This document shows positions 11,153-22,006 of a DNA stretch of 64,000 nt, piece after piece. Position numbers and translations under genes: made by a program. The notes beneath the pieces were generated by a model. It did not search any database and was not told the DNA's origin. It saw only the letters and a program-made list of their open reading frames with translations. The stretch's first letter is position 1. Every line of letters starts with the position of its first letter. Source of the DNA: Bradysia coprophila (Eukaryota; Arthropoda; Insecta; Diptera; Sciaridae); contig NW_023503456.1 of the NCBI RefSeq assembly GCF_014529535.1, forward strand, positions 558,001 to 622,000. Reading direction: 5' to 3'.

Positions 11153-11244
11153 GGAGGAAATAGCGATTTCATATAAAGAAATTCACATCTCAATGATTTT
11201 CATTGAAAGGGTGAGTTTGTTTATATGAAATCGCTATTTCCTCC
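11153..11244. repeat. 25-bp perfect inverted repeat
   Basis: Positions 11153-11177 (GGAGGAAATAGCGATTTCAT and five more) are complementary to 11220-11244, with a 42-bp spacer. The surrounding 11110-11418 has no gene. Confidence 0.85.
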
Positions 11245-11418
11245 GGTTTGTATGGACAGACCATACCTGGTTTGTACATTCATTGTCAACAACAGCGAAT
11301 GAAACTGACTGAACAAAATCATATCACTAAACTGAAGTTTCTTTAATCTTTACTGTCATCCCTCAACACATTAAGTGAGTGGAATGCAACGTGATCTTTT
11401 GGCAACGTATGTTCCTCC

Positions 11419-11520
11419 GGCAACGGCACCAGTTCTCGTCCGATCACTGAAGTTAAGCTTCATTGGGACTTCAGTGATCGGACGATAACTGGTGTATTCA
11501 TCATGGTGTGGCCGTTGCCG
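11419..11520. pseudogene. Truncated, inverted 5S rRNA relics
   Basis: From 11419 to 11467 a plus-strand 5S 5' half runs from GGCAACGG to TTCATTGGG but lacks about 17 bases around CATACCATGATGAATA. It abuts, at 11468-11520, a minus-strand 5S 5' half. The two halves form a short palindrome joined at the middle of the 5S gene and cannot encode a functional RNA. Confidence 0.8.
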
Positions 11521-11666
11521 ATTGAATACATGAAAAGAATGTGGCACTAGCAAAAGACTGGGTAAAAGATGTGTAAACAATGTTTCGGTTGAGAAAAAGT
11601 TGTTGATTTTGGTGAATACAGTTCTCATCTGGTCACTCAAGTTAATAAATTAACAAAAAAAAAAAT

Positions 11667-11784
11667 GCCAACGACACGCGGTGTTCCCAAGCGGTCACCC
11701 ATCTAAGTACTAACCGCGCCCAATGATGCTTAACTTCAGTGATCGGACGAGAACTGGTGTATTCATCATGGTATGGCCGTTGCC
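11667..11784 (-). rRNA. 5S ribosomal RNA, copy 2
   Basis: Identical over all 118 bases to the copy at 8282-8399, with the same 3' T-run (11655-11665 on the minus strand). It is the left member of a head-to-head pair with 12215-12332. Confidence 0.9.
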
Positions 11785-12214
11785 GAATGAATATGGTATG
11801 TACAGAGAACTAAATGAATAAACACAAAATTGAATGCACAATACACACAGATGGCAGTGATTTTCATTCGTTTCGTACTCAACAAAATGTTACTATTCAC
11901 CTCTGCTCGACCGATAAACTCAACGAGAGTTTGTACAGCTATAAAATGTTGAATTGAAATTGACATTTTCTCTAAGAACCACAACCGAAAAGGAAAATGA
12001 AAGTAGTTCCTACACACCCCATACGAATCATTGATTGAATGTGTCTTGACTATTTACCTAAAATTCGATGAGTTGAGTTGAATTTTTGTTTGCTCGAAGA
12101 AGGGGGCCGTTGGTATTGGTTGAATGTATAGTATGCGAATGAATATCATCGCCATCTCTGTACATACATTCGCTTAATCGTTTATTCATTTAGTTCGCTT
12201 TACCGTTTTCGTTC

Positions 12215-12332
12215 GGCAACGGCCATACCATGATGAATACACCAGTTCTCGTCCGATCACTGAAGTTAAGCATCATTGGGCGCGGTTAGTACTTAGATGG
12301 GTGACCGCTTGGGAACACCGCGTGTCGTTGGC
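12215..12332 (+). rRNA. 5S ribosomal RNA, copy 3
   Basis: A complete plus-strand 5S rRNA identical to the other two copies, followed at 12334-12343 by a ten-base T run. The internal control regions are intact. Confidence 0.9.
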
Positions 12333-12343
12333 ATTTTTTTTTT

Positions 12344-12921
12344 AGCCAAACTTTTATCATCATTTTCTCGAATTTTATCAAATTATCGTGATATCCTCAA
12401 ATTTTCAAGAATTTTTGCGAGTTTTTCACGAAAATTTCAGAAAATTCGAGAAAATATTTTCGCGAATATAGTCCTTTAGTGTGTGGCAGGTATAAGTCGT
12501 TTATTAAGTCAGTAATTGTATACCCAATGGAGTTGTATATTTTTGCTACAAAAGTCACTCAGCCATCCAATGTAAAAACAGTCTACCACATTATATCCAT
12601 CCAGCTTTGGCTACGCTAGTCGTGCCATACCTTTTGTTTTCGAAATCTAAAAGCTCTTCTGTGAACCAAGACTTTCGCTTGAACCCGCGGTAATGGTAAA
12701 TTTTTGATTCAAACGGGTTCAATCAAATTTCCTGGTTCACACAGAAGACTTTTCAGATGTTGACGTCAAAACGAAAATTTTTGCGGAGTTGCAAGGGTCA
12801 ACTTTGCCTTTTTGAACGTTACAAGAACTTTTGACTCTAAGTATCGACATTTAACAAAGCGAAAAGTAGCGCACGATACGACTAGCGAAGCCTAACCCTG
12901 TTTATGCTGCGCTAGTCGTGC
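12344..12921. other. AT-rich DNA with a small foldback element
   Basis: No gene. From about 12604 to 12892 the ends GGCTACGCTAGTCGT and the complement of GGCTTCGCTAGTCGT form inverted repeats, and an inner pair joins CTTCTGTGAACCAAG near 12655 with its complement near 12740. This is a probable MITE. AGTCGTGC at 12914-12921 is the target copy for the next insertion. Confidence 0.5.
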
Positions 12922-13120
12922 AAGAAGGACAGACGAACGTTGGACCAAAAAGATCATGAACTGGCGACCATATAGAAGACGAGCTATAGGTAGACCACCA
13001 GAGAGATGGACAAACGGAATTAAGAATATTGCAGGTACAAACTGGCAGCAAATGGCAATGGATCGTACGAAATGGAAAGAAGTTGGAGAGGCCTACATCC
13101 AGCAGTGAAAAAGAAGAAGA
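12922..13120 (+). mobile_element. Short 3' fragment of the GAA-tailed retrotransposon
   Basis: 199 bp match the last part of the element at 10120-10947, from the CAAGAAGGACAGACGAACG block to a shortened stop and GAA tail. The 8-bp duplication AGTCGTGC flanks it (12914-12921, 13121-13128), so this is a severely 5'-truncated but genuine insertion. Confidence 0.9.
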
Positions 13121-13387
13121 AGTCGTGCGCCACTTTTTGTTTGTAAAATTTAGATTATTTAAAGATTCTCGTCCGTTCCTTTTCGCCCTTTGTCTGAATG
13201 GTTATTTGATCGGACTTCAGTTCAAACGTAGACTGGTACAACTGTTGAGGATGCATTCGATGCCTGACACTTTTCAATTTTCGCTTCGAATATTCGGATT
13301 TATTTGGCAGTCCTTGTTCGGACTTACGACTTACCACCGTTGCTTTCGAGTTAAAACAAAGAACTTCCACAAAATCCAAATTATATT

Positions 13388-14755
13388 TCATTTCTTCACA
13401 CTAATACTAATATTACTACTACCATCCCCAAACACTTTGTCTTTGTACTTTCCCACCAGGGCCAAGTAATATTCAATTTTCTTTAACGTCGCCGTCAACT
13501 TTGTCTTGTCCAACGGTTGGAAATTGACAATTTCCTGATCGAAAAACTTTCTCGAAAAATCACTCCTCTCCACGTCCAACGGCCTTTTCACAAATTTACT
13601 CCGTTTCGCCAGCGACACCGAACGATGAATGTCCGACAATGCCGCCGAAACGAACGCTGGACATCGGCAAATTTTCTGCACATCGTCATGCAGTAATTTC
13701 ACCTGATCCGCATCGATGGTCAGTCCCTCATTCCGGCAACTGTGCACCACCGATTCGATGGCAATGTCTGCATCGTCGAAATTGAAATTGGACCGAACGT
13801 TCGCACACGTTGTGATGAAATAGTTCGCGAATTCGTGTGCACTCGTCTCATGTTCACCGTTGAAAAATCGCACGCTCAGAGCGTATGCGGCGAGGACATT
13901 TTTCAGATTATGTTTCACACAGTCTGCCGGTGGTTTCGATGATATTGTGTCAAAATTTCCGATATTTGCCAGTATTTCCGGTGGCGATCGTACGCTCTGT
14001 GCATCTGGCGAGATTTCTTCGATCAATTTTTTCTCCCGCGTCCACCACGGCTCGTACAGCGGTAAGAGATTCATAGCCTCGTCGCTGGTGGCAATTTTCT
14101 CGAATTCATGTTTCTCATCGCTGGTGAGCTTGTCCCAAATGGCGTCCGCATTATTCAAATCGATTCCGGTCAATCGAGTGTTGAGATCCAGTTCTGCGTG
14201 GAAAAAAAGTCCCTTGTTAGTTCAACGAAACACTACCATTCTAACGAAAAGTGTTGTATACCCACCAGCAAGTTCATCGTCATCGGAATCGAAGTCTTCA
14301 ATGTCAAAGTCCTCAATGTCCGATCCACTCGACTCATGGCTTTCCATTCGCTTCAACATTGCATACATCCGTTTGATGTCATCACTCAGGCCCGGTATGT
14401 CGTCCAGCGTTCCACTACGTTGTTGCTGTCGACTTTTGTTGGCAGTTTGCGTTGCCATTTCTTGCATTACACAATCCTTGTAAAACGATTCCGAGCACTG
14501 GCTATGTTTCGCCGACTTGTAACAATCAACCGAACAGTACTGTATGTTACAACGAGGACAGCAATACTTTTGTGGTTCTTTCAGGCATCTGCAACGCATT
14601 TAAATACAAAAAACAAAAACGTTAAACGAAGAACGGGAATGTCGAAAGCCGACACTTTGTTTTCGTTGCGCAAAATTTATTTATTTCTGAATGAATTAGT
14701 CAACGATTCATCTGAGTACTTACATCTGGCATGTTGACGACGACGACGACGACAT
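13388..14755 (-). CDS. ZNHIT2: HIT zinc-finger protein, ZNHIT2 family
   Basis: Three exons on the minus strand, 14724-14755, 14266-14588 and 13388-14193, give 386 residues, near the length of animal ZNHIT2. After a poly-serine start the HIT zinc finger occupies residues 9-42 with ligands C9, C12, C21, C24, C29, C33, H39 and C42; C9 comes from the tiny first exon and C12 appears only after splicing (intron GTAAGT...TTGCAG). An acidic, Ser/Asp-rich linker follows. The C-terminal half, with PLYEPWW near its start, is the conserved ZNHIT2 region. In other animals ZNHIT2 links the R2TP chaperone complex to U5 snRNP assembly. Intron 2 is 72 bp with donor GTGGGT. Alternative ATG choices would lose the first two cysteines. 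Confidence 0.92.
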
Positions 14756-15423
14756 GGTGTATCTATTTTGAGTGGTGATTACTAATTGAGTCTGGAATTC
14801 GTAATAAATTTGTCAATTCTTTACGTTTTTAAAAACATCCGTGTTCTATCAGCGGCGAGTCAACGCAAATTTGTGCCAAAAGAAACAGCTGATCGTTGTG
14901 TCAAAGTTTGACATCTGTCTCCTTATATATTATACACTTAAAGGTGGAGTGGTGAGTTTTGGTTTTTCACAAGTCAAAAAAAGAAACTATAAGCCGTCGT
15001 TAGTCTATAGGAGAAAGATGTTTAGAAACTAAGAAGAAATATAAAAGAGTTTTCCCATATTTTAGTACATTCTGTCATAAAATTACTGCTGTCACTGCGC
15101 TTATTTTCATGTGAACCAACTTCATATGGTGACATTTGTTCTGTAATGACAAATGTGAAGTTGGTTCACATGAAAATAAGCCGCAGAGAATGAAGTACTA
15201 TGAAAAAAATGTGGCGCCTCTACAGGCCAACCCACTTGTCCCATACTAAGATATTACTCTAGACAAGCATATGACCAGTATTATTATCTGGTCTACTACT
15301 TCCATCGATCAAATAACTATTACATGCCTATAGATAAAACGATGAAAAGTAGAGTTTTCGTGTGAATTTTGTTGATCCGAGGCGAAGCTGAGGTCAATTA
15401 ATGCACGTATAATCCATTATATC
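14756..15423. other. Intergenic with a perfect hairpin
   Basis: This is the 5' flank of ZNHIT2. At 15099-15124 and 15156-15181 there is a perfect 26-bp inverted repeat with GTGAACCAACTTCA in the arm and a 31-bp spacer. Downstream, 15200-15240 (CGCCTCTACAGGCCAAC) resembles 44540-44560 in inverse orientation, so a repeat family is present. 15340-15400 resembles 51400-51450. No gene. Confidence 0.55.
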
Positions 15424-16788
15424 TTCTTCTTCTTCTTTTTCAGCCTGTTTCTATCCACTGCTGGACGTAGGCCTCCCCAATTCTCTTCCATTCCGAACGA
15501 TCCGTTGCCACTTGTTGCCAATTTACGCCTGCAATTCGCTTTATAGCATCATTCCATCGATCTGGTGGTCTACCTCTACGTATTTTAGGTGGTTTCCAGT
15601 TCATGATCTGTTTGGTCCAAGGTTCGTCCGTCCTTCTTGCAATATGCTCCGCCCAGCTCCACTTTAAAGATGCTATTCTTTTTTGTCGTCGATTTGTCAT
15701 TGATTTGTCATTCTATCTCTAAGCGTAATTCCAAGCATACTCCGTTCCATGGCTCTTTGTGCCACTCTTAGTTTATTTTCGGAAGCTTTTGTTAACGTTA
15801 ACGTGTTTCCGCTCCAGATGTGAGCACAGGAAGGACACACGTATCGAACACTTTACGTTTCAGACTATTGATCATTTTGCTTTTTAAAATTAGCCTGAGT
15901 TTTCCGAACGCTGCCCATGCAAGACCAATCCTACGTTTTATTTCTGCAGTTTGGTTGTCCAGACCCAACTTCAATTTGTGACCTAGGTACACGTACTGTC
16001 GACTCGTTCAATGACAGAATCACCAATTTTAATGTCTCTGTCATCGTCGATGTTTGTCATGATTTTCGTTTTCGGCAAATTCAACTTTAGACCGACTTTG
16101 TTTGACTCCTCATTCAACTGTTCAACCCATCTGACATCTGGGAAACAGAGATTACTCAGGTATTCTCCATTTATGTTGATACCCATTTCACTCCAGTCTA
16201 ATTTCTTAAAAACACTCTCCAGAATCGATGTGAATAACTTAGGTGATATGGTGTCACCCTGTCGTACATCTCTGCCAATCCAATTCTGAATTTTTCCACG
16301 CTTTTATGGAGTTTTATACACGACGCGATGTAGCGTTTTTATAGACTTATCGAATTGTGTTGGAGTATCTTGAGTCTACTCTGCACTCGTCCAGAGACCA
16401 CAGCAATCTTGTATTCATTGCATTTCTCGATTAGCGTTCTCGTCACATGTAAGTGGTCGTTTTTACTGAATCCTGATCTAAATGCAGCTTGTTCAACAGG
16501 TTGGTAGAAGTCGAACTTGTTAGTGTTCCTCTTCGTAATGATTTTCATAAAGAACTTGTAGAGTGTTGACAATAGGCTTATGGGTCGGTAATTTTCCAGC
16601 TTTGTTATGTCTCCTTTTTTATGCAGCAATGTAATTACCGCATTTTCCCAGGCTTCTGGTACTTCTTCCCATTGGAGACATTGATTAAACAAAGCCGTGA
16701 TTGCCTTTAATAATGAGTCTCCACCTAGTTTAATGGCTTCCACTGGAACACCATCTTCTCCGGGAGACTTTTTAGGTCTTTTTTCCAT
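15424..16788 (-). mobile_element. GAA-tailed retrotransposon fragment with decayed RT
   Basis: Read on the minus strand from 16788, the sequence starts in the region before the RT (MEKRPKKSPGEDGVPVEA), passes HKKGDITKLENYRPISLLS (RT motif 2 region), then loses part of the palm by an internal deletion near 16380. It continues through GININGEYLSN, the DYVYLGHKL-like region and WSWAEHIARR to a stop and a GAA-repeat tail (about 15419-15440). Several frameshifts split it into at least four pieces, so it is inactive. It shows more of the RT than the other copies. Confidence 0.85.
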
Positions 16789-17577
16789 AGGAAAAAAAGA
16801 CCTATTGTGGGCACTTCATCTGTCCGTCCGTCCGTCCGTCCGTCTGTCCGTCCGTCCGTCCGTCTGTCCGTCTGTCCGTCCGTCCGTCCGTCAGTCCGTC
16901 CGTCCGTCTGTCCGTCCGTCCGTCCGTCCGTCCGTCCGTCTGTGTCACAAATAAAATGTGATTGATAAAAGTTAAAATTGCAATGCTACTATGAACAAAC
17001 CAACACCAGGCAAATCAATTATTATTTGTTATCTGGTAACCAATCGCTCATAGCAGACATTGCAATTTGAAAGTTTGGTAGTTGTTGGTAGTTAGACCCC
17101 CAAACTATATAGCAGCAAAGATGTTTCTTACTCGAGAGACGCACACCGACTGACGAAATTATTCGGCCTGCTGGTCTATTTATAAATCGAGTATTTGGTA
17201 GTTGACTACCAAAGTGGTAGTTGACTGACTACCAAAGTGGTAGTTGACTGACTACCAAAGTGGTAGTTGACTGACTACCAAAGTGGTAGTTGACTGACTA
17301 CCAAAGTGGTAGTTGACTGACTACCAAAGTGGTAGTTGACTGACTACCAAAGTGGTAGTTGACTACCAAAGTGGTAGTTGACTACCAACATGGTAGTTTA
17401 CTAATACGGATGTTGTAGATATGTTTACTGTTTGAGAGCTGCACACCGACTGATGAAATTAATCGGCTTGCTTGCCTATTCATAATTCCAAAATTTGGTA
17501 GTTGAATACCAAAGTGGTACTTGAATGAGTACCAAGCTAGTAGTAAACAGAAATTGAAAAAAAATGAAAAAGACCTC
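16789..17577. repeat. Microsatellite and 23-bp palindromic minisatellite
   Basis: 16821-16943 is an imperfect TCCG/TCTG microsatellite. 17186-17396 holds about eight copies of a unit near 23 bp, ACTACCAAAGTGGTAGTTGA plus three bases. Each unit is itself a hairpin (ACTACCA/TGGTAGT). Two similar blocks, with GCACACCGACTGA and TCGGC, lie on each side (near 17145 and 17440), so the array sits inside a duplicated segment. No gene is supported; open frames over the microsatellite are artefacts. Confidence 0.8.
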
Positions 17578-17736
17578 ACCAGGCTTCAGCCGGTCTATTC
17601 TTGTTGTTTTTCATCTCGGCTATACTTCGTAAATCATGGGCGCGCGTTAGCATAGCGCCCGTGACGCAAGTCCTATTACTAGAAAAAATTTCAAAAATTT
17701 TATTTTGTCGTAGACTGCAGAACCATATATATTCTA

Positions 17737-18394
17737 GGGTGTAGCGGTTTTGACAAAATGTCTTAGTTCTTCTAAGGCTCAGCCGGAAATCCACTCAGCT
17801 GGTCCATCTGATCATTTTTTGAAAAAAAAAAAATTCAAACTTTAATTTTGTGCTGCCACCAGATCGATTTTTGAAAATTTCGTCGTTTTCGGTCCACGTC
17901 ACATAAATGGATTTTTTACGGTCTAATCTAATCTAATCTCCAGACTTCACAGATTATTTCACAAAAAAGATCAGGTCTAAAAAATATTTTTTGAGTTCGT
18001 GACTGATTGTCAAAGTTCCCCTATGGTGATTTTGAGATTTTAATCTCGCTACAAAATTTGATGAAAATGTGCAAAAATGTAAATTAAACGTTAAATATGC
18101 TAAATGGGCCGCGGTGAGTCAAACACAACATCTGATTTGAATTGGGATATCTAAATTTATTATTTATCTGACAAAAAGTTGTGATTTTGGTACATTTTGG
18201 TACATGGAATATTGGCGACGAAAGTCGGATTACATCAAATCAATAATGTTTTAGCTTAGAATGTATTCCCAGGTTCTGACAATACGAAACCTTTAATTTT
18301 AACCGTTTTCAAAAAATGATCAGATGGACCAGCTGAGTAGATTTCCAGCTGAGCCTTAGAAGAACTAAGACATTTTGTCAAAACCGCTACACCC
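17737..18394. mobile_element. TA-flanked MITE, Tc1/mariner-like
   Basis: Terminal inverted repeats of about 84 bp, starting GGGTGTAGCGGTTTTGACA, join 17737-17820 and 18311-18394 with few mismatches. Both ends are flanked by TA (17735-17736, 18395-18396). The 658-bp interior has no transposase. The TA duplication points to the Tc1/mariner superfamily. Confidence 0.75.
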
Positions 18395-19071
18395 TAATAT
18401 ATACAGCAAATATTGAAGTTCTACAATTCAAATACAAATAACTCCAAATTACCATTAACAAAAACTAGGCGTCTGTACGAGTTCAACGAGCTATCACACG
18501 TTCTTGCAGCTTAAAATTTGGCCACGCAAAAAATCTTCCAAGAAGCCCCATTTCCATACATTTTGGTCAATTTCAGTACTTTAAACGAAATGAAAAAATC
18601 CTACGTTACTTTGTTAGTCCGCCCGTCCGTCCGTGTTTCCTATCTTCTAAAGTCTTCTTTAGATTTTGTTGAAATTTTGGGAGTAGATTCTAGTCGTCAT
18701 TCTAAGACATTCCAGAAAAAAAAATTGGGGGGAACCGGCCTCGTTTCGGAACTAGGGCTCCTTGAAGTTCCCATATAGGCCCCATATAAGAACACCTTTA
18801 AGTGTGTGTGTGTGTATGTGGATGGGTATGGTAAGAACAAATTTGTTCGCTTGAGGCAAGCTCTGCTCGCCTCAATTTTTTCTCCTAAATTTAGTATTTT
18901 TAAAATTTTTAAAATTTTTCAAATTTTTTAAATTTTTTAAATTTTTTAAATTTTCTAAATATTTTAACTTTATCAAATTTTTCAAATTTTTCAATCTACT
19001 AATTCTTCCAAAAGAACTGATATCAGTCAAAAACACTCGAAAGAGTAAAAGTGACGCAAGTCCCTGTGCAT
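18395..19071. other. Low-complexity AT-rich DNA
   Basis: 18890-19000 is a run of TTTAAATTTT-type repeats that yields a spurious Leu/Lys/Asn frame. 19005-19070 carries two GATATC...GTGACGC modules directly before the large foldback. No gene is seen. Confidence 0.5.
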
Positions 19072-19663
19072 ACTTCCAAAACAACTGATATCCCGGCAAA
19101 AACTCTTTCAGAGCAAAGTTGGACGCAGTCTACAGTCTATATGTGTGATAACTTCTAAAACAAGTGATATCGCTAGAGGTGACGCTGTCAGCGTCGTTAC
19201 GCAAAATTGAATTTCACAGCCAATTAATTGAAATTAGCTGATCTAGTTTTCCAAACCATTCGCCAATTATTTTTTTTTTCAGAAAAAATTTTAACCAACA
19301 GAATTTTGACTGAAAAATTTTCAACAAAAAATTCTGCGTCGCAAAGTGGCAGATGCTCACGGACAAACCTACGAGAACATTTAATCTGCCACATGCGACG
19401 CAGAATTTTTTGTTGAAAATTTTTCAGTCAAAATTCTGTTGGTTAAAATTTTTTCTGAAAAAAAAAAAATTGGCGAATGGTTTGGAAAACTAGATCAGCT
19501 AATTTCAATTAATTGGCTGTGAAATTCAATTTTGCGTAACGACGCTGACAGCGTCACCTCTAGCGATATCACTTGTTTTAGAAGTTATCACACATATAGA
19601 CTGTAGACTGCGTCCAACTTTGCTCTGAAAGAGTTTTTGCCGGGATATCAGTCGTTTTAGAAG
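19072..19663. repeat. Large foldback with ~283-bp arms
   Basis: 19072-19354 is complementary to 19384-19663 with only a handful of differences, around a loop of about 29 bp. Within each arm, from the outside in, come CTGATATCCCGGC, GGACGCAGTCTAC, AAGTGATATCGCTAGAGG, GACGCTGTCAGCGTCG (itself palindromic), an AATTAATTG block and GCGTCGCAAAGTGGCAGAT or its variant. Related half or degenerate copies occur at 20290-20640, 22007-22280, 37050-37330 and 38745-39060. There is no transposase. Confidence 0.92.
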
Positions 19664-20289
19664 TTAAGTCGGAAGTTGACGAAAATTAGAGGTGTGTGCC
19701 GGTTTTAAAATAGTCGGCGGCGGTGCGCCGACTGGTAAGGGATCGGCGGCGGCTAAATAATTTCAGAACGGCACATTGACTTAGTGTCAAACTTCGAAAG
19801 AACTCAGCTGATTCGGTTATGCAGTGTTGCGAGTTTCGAACATTTTTGAGGTTATTTTTTTCGAATCAACTAGAGTGTTGTTAATTCTTGGGAATAAAAG
19901 AAATATTTCACTTACACAGTATTGGCTAAGGAAAGGTGTATAATTTGATTCTCACGTCTTACATTATTTGCGCATAATTACATCACACAAAAATGACTAT
20001 TCGAAACTGGCAGCCCTAACATCACCGACGACTAATTTTCGGAAGCACTGAGTATTCGGAACAGCTGTGATTTGTGAACTGTCAAATTTTGTTGATATAC
20101 CGTTCGATTTGTCACAATTATTCTGGCGCGATCAATATTTTGATTCTGATATTTGTGTAGCTTTTGGCCATTGTGGACTAACCAAACATCTGCTATTTTT
20201 GCCAACTTTTTAGTGCATCATAATGGACCTTCATTGTAAGCTTCGATGGTATTTGGGTTGTTGTGTTGTAACATTTTGTGTTTGTTTGT
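19664..20289. other. Non-coding, no gene seen
   Basis: Nothing recognisable beyond a GC-richer stretch near 19700-19745 with CGGCGGCGG-like repeats. The open frames are short and lack features. Confidence 0.4.
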
Positions 20290-20640
20290 TTAAGGTTACA
20301 TTTTACCAAAAAAATCTGAGTCGCAAAATGGCAAATGTTCAGGAACAGACCAGCAAGAAAATTTATCTGCCGCATGCGACGCAGATTTTTTTGGTAAAAT
20401 TTTGGTTGTTTCCAGTCAAATTTTTTTTTGGTAAAAATTATTTGGCAGATGATGAGAAAAACTAAGCCAGCTTGTTTGAACTAATTGGGTGTAAAATTTA
20501 ATTTTTGCGTAACGAAGCTGAAAGCGTCAACTCTAGCGATATCATTCATTTTAGAAATTGTATTTCAAAGACTGCGTCACACTTTTCTCGAAGAGATTTT
20601 TGTTGGGATATCAGTCGTTTTAGAAGTGTAATCAACACTG
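20290..20640. repeat. Foldback-family copy
   Basis: A diverged relative of the 19-kb foldback: an inner GATTTTTTTGGTAAAATTTT/GTCGCA arm pair near 20305-20340 and 20368-20405, then a single long outer arm with GATATC near 20540, GACTGCGTCAC and GGGATATCAGTCG. The left outer arm is missing. Confidence 0.75.
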
Positions 20641-20689
20641 CTTTTTATAACAGTTTACAGTTTTAATTCAAAAATTTTACGAAAATTTT

Positions 20690-21065
20690 ACGAAATTCGA
20701 AAATTTGACGAAATTTGACGAAATTAGAAAATTTGACGAAATTTAACGAAATTCGAAAATTTGACGAAATTCGAAAATTTGACGAAATTTGAAAATTTGA
20801 CGAAATTCGAAAATTTGACGAAATTCGAAAATTTGACGAAATTCGAAAATTTGACGAAATTTGAAAATTTGACCAAATTTCAAAATTTGACGAAATTCGA
20901 AAATTTGACGAAAATCGAAAATTTGACGAAAATCGAAAATTTGACGAAAATCGAAAATTTGACGAAAATCAAAAATTTGACGAAAATCGAAAATTTGACG
21001 AAATTCGAAAATTTGACGAAATTTAACGAAAATCGAAAATTTGACGAAATTTGAAAATTTGACGA
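20690..21065. repeat. 18-bp minisatellite
   Basis: About 20 copies of GAAAATTTGACGAAATTC with A/T substitutions. Both strands stay open because 18 is a multiple of three, so the repetitive Lys-Phe-Glu-Asn-Leu-Thr reading frame is not evidence for a protein. The same motif recurs at 37355-37455 beside another foldback copy. Confidence 0.92.
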
Positions 21066-21960
21066 AGAAAGTAATTCTCTATCTGCCACCATTCAAGAAA
21101 TATCTCCAAAACCCCAATTGACCCACCCATTTCCAACTTTCGACATTTTTCGCAAATGCCCTTCTTTTCTACTCGTAAAACTCTGAGACTTTGCCGAAGA
21201 AAGTAACTCTCTATCTGCCACCATTCAAGAAATACCTCTAAAAACATAATTGACCCACAGCATTTCCAACTTTCGACATTTTTCACATATGCCAATGTGT
21301 TCTACTCGTAAAACTCTGAGACTTTGCCGAAGAAAGTAAATCTCTATCTCTCATAAGCCAAAAAAGATTAGTCCTTTCATCCTACGCTCGAGTAGCTCAA
21401 AATTTGGTCACTCTGACCACTCTAGCTCAACCAAATCTGCACCAATTTTTCTAATTATTTTTTTGTTCGATTCGTGTGGCGAATACCTTTCATTTGATCG
21501 GTCACACGCCCCTGCAGGTTTCAATACAGCTGAGCTACAGCTGAAAACGCGTTCCCGACTCTCGAAAACCACACTCAGAAACCACTTCGAGGCCAATAAA
21601 ACACAATTCTGGTTTTTCCTGGGGTAGTGGCGTATCACATTTTCATTTTTATGCCCACCCCGAGGTTACTGCAAAATTTCATGGAGATTGGCTGACTAGT
21701 TTCCGAGATCGACCGTCGATAGATAGACAGATAGACAGATAGAAACATACAGAGTAAGTTGAAAGATTTTGATTGTTTGGAAAACGTTAATTTGGTGCAT
21801 TTTCTATCAAAATGACCAACTTCAAAACGATGTATCTCCGGCAATTTTAAAGTTACATAGTCGAGTGATAGCTCGTTTTGCTCGTATTTGAAGCGCGAAT
21901 AAGATAAAATAGGATTTGTGGTGATACAGGCCAAAGGAAAGAAACTTAAATTCTCGCCTA
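21066..21960. repeat. Dispersed repeat R3, copy 1
   Basis: Two direct units of about 120 bp (21066-21310) contain TCTATCTGCCACCATTCAAG and ACTCTGAGACTTTGCCGAAG. The rest, up to 21960, matches 37840-38580 in inverted orientation, including GATAGACAGATAGA repeats and an ATCTCCGGCAATTTTAAAG block. No transposase can be read. Confidence 0.75.
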
Positions 21961-22006
21961 TATATAGTTGCCGCGTCTCAAAAAATTTTCTTCGTTCTTT
22001 TTTTGG

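Larger units (their letters stand above)
11667..12332. repeat. Head-to-head 5S pair forming terminal inverted repeats
   Basis: Two identical 118-bp 5S genes face away from each other across 430 bp. The flanks next to each gene are also related in inverted orientation (the GAACTAAATGAATAAAC block at about 11806 and its complement near 12180). The unit therefore looks like an element whose ends are whole 5S genes, or a duplicated and inverted 5S repeat. I see no transposase and no target duplication beyond the A/T runs at both edges. Confidence 0.7.

Noticed and set aside
13029-13469. 146-residue plus-strand frame
   Set aside because: Its start is the retrotransposon fragment and its remainder is antisense or flank to ZNHIT2; there are no family features.
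16697-16954. Ser-Val-Arg-Pro repeat protein
   Set aside because: Translation of the TCCG microsatellite fused to antisense of the retrotransposon.
18872-19099. Leu/Lys/Asn repeat frame on the minus strand
   Set aside because: Follows from TTTAAATTTT low complexity, with no other coding evidence.
20761-21054. Open frame with Lys-Phe-Glu-Asn-Leu-Thr repeats
   Set aside because: Produced by an 18-bp minisatellite; both strands are open for the same reason.
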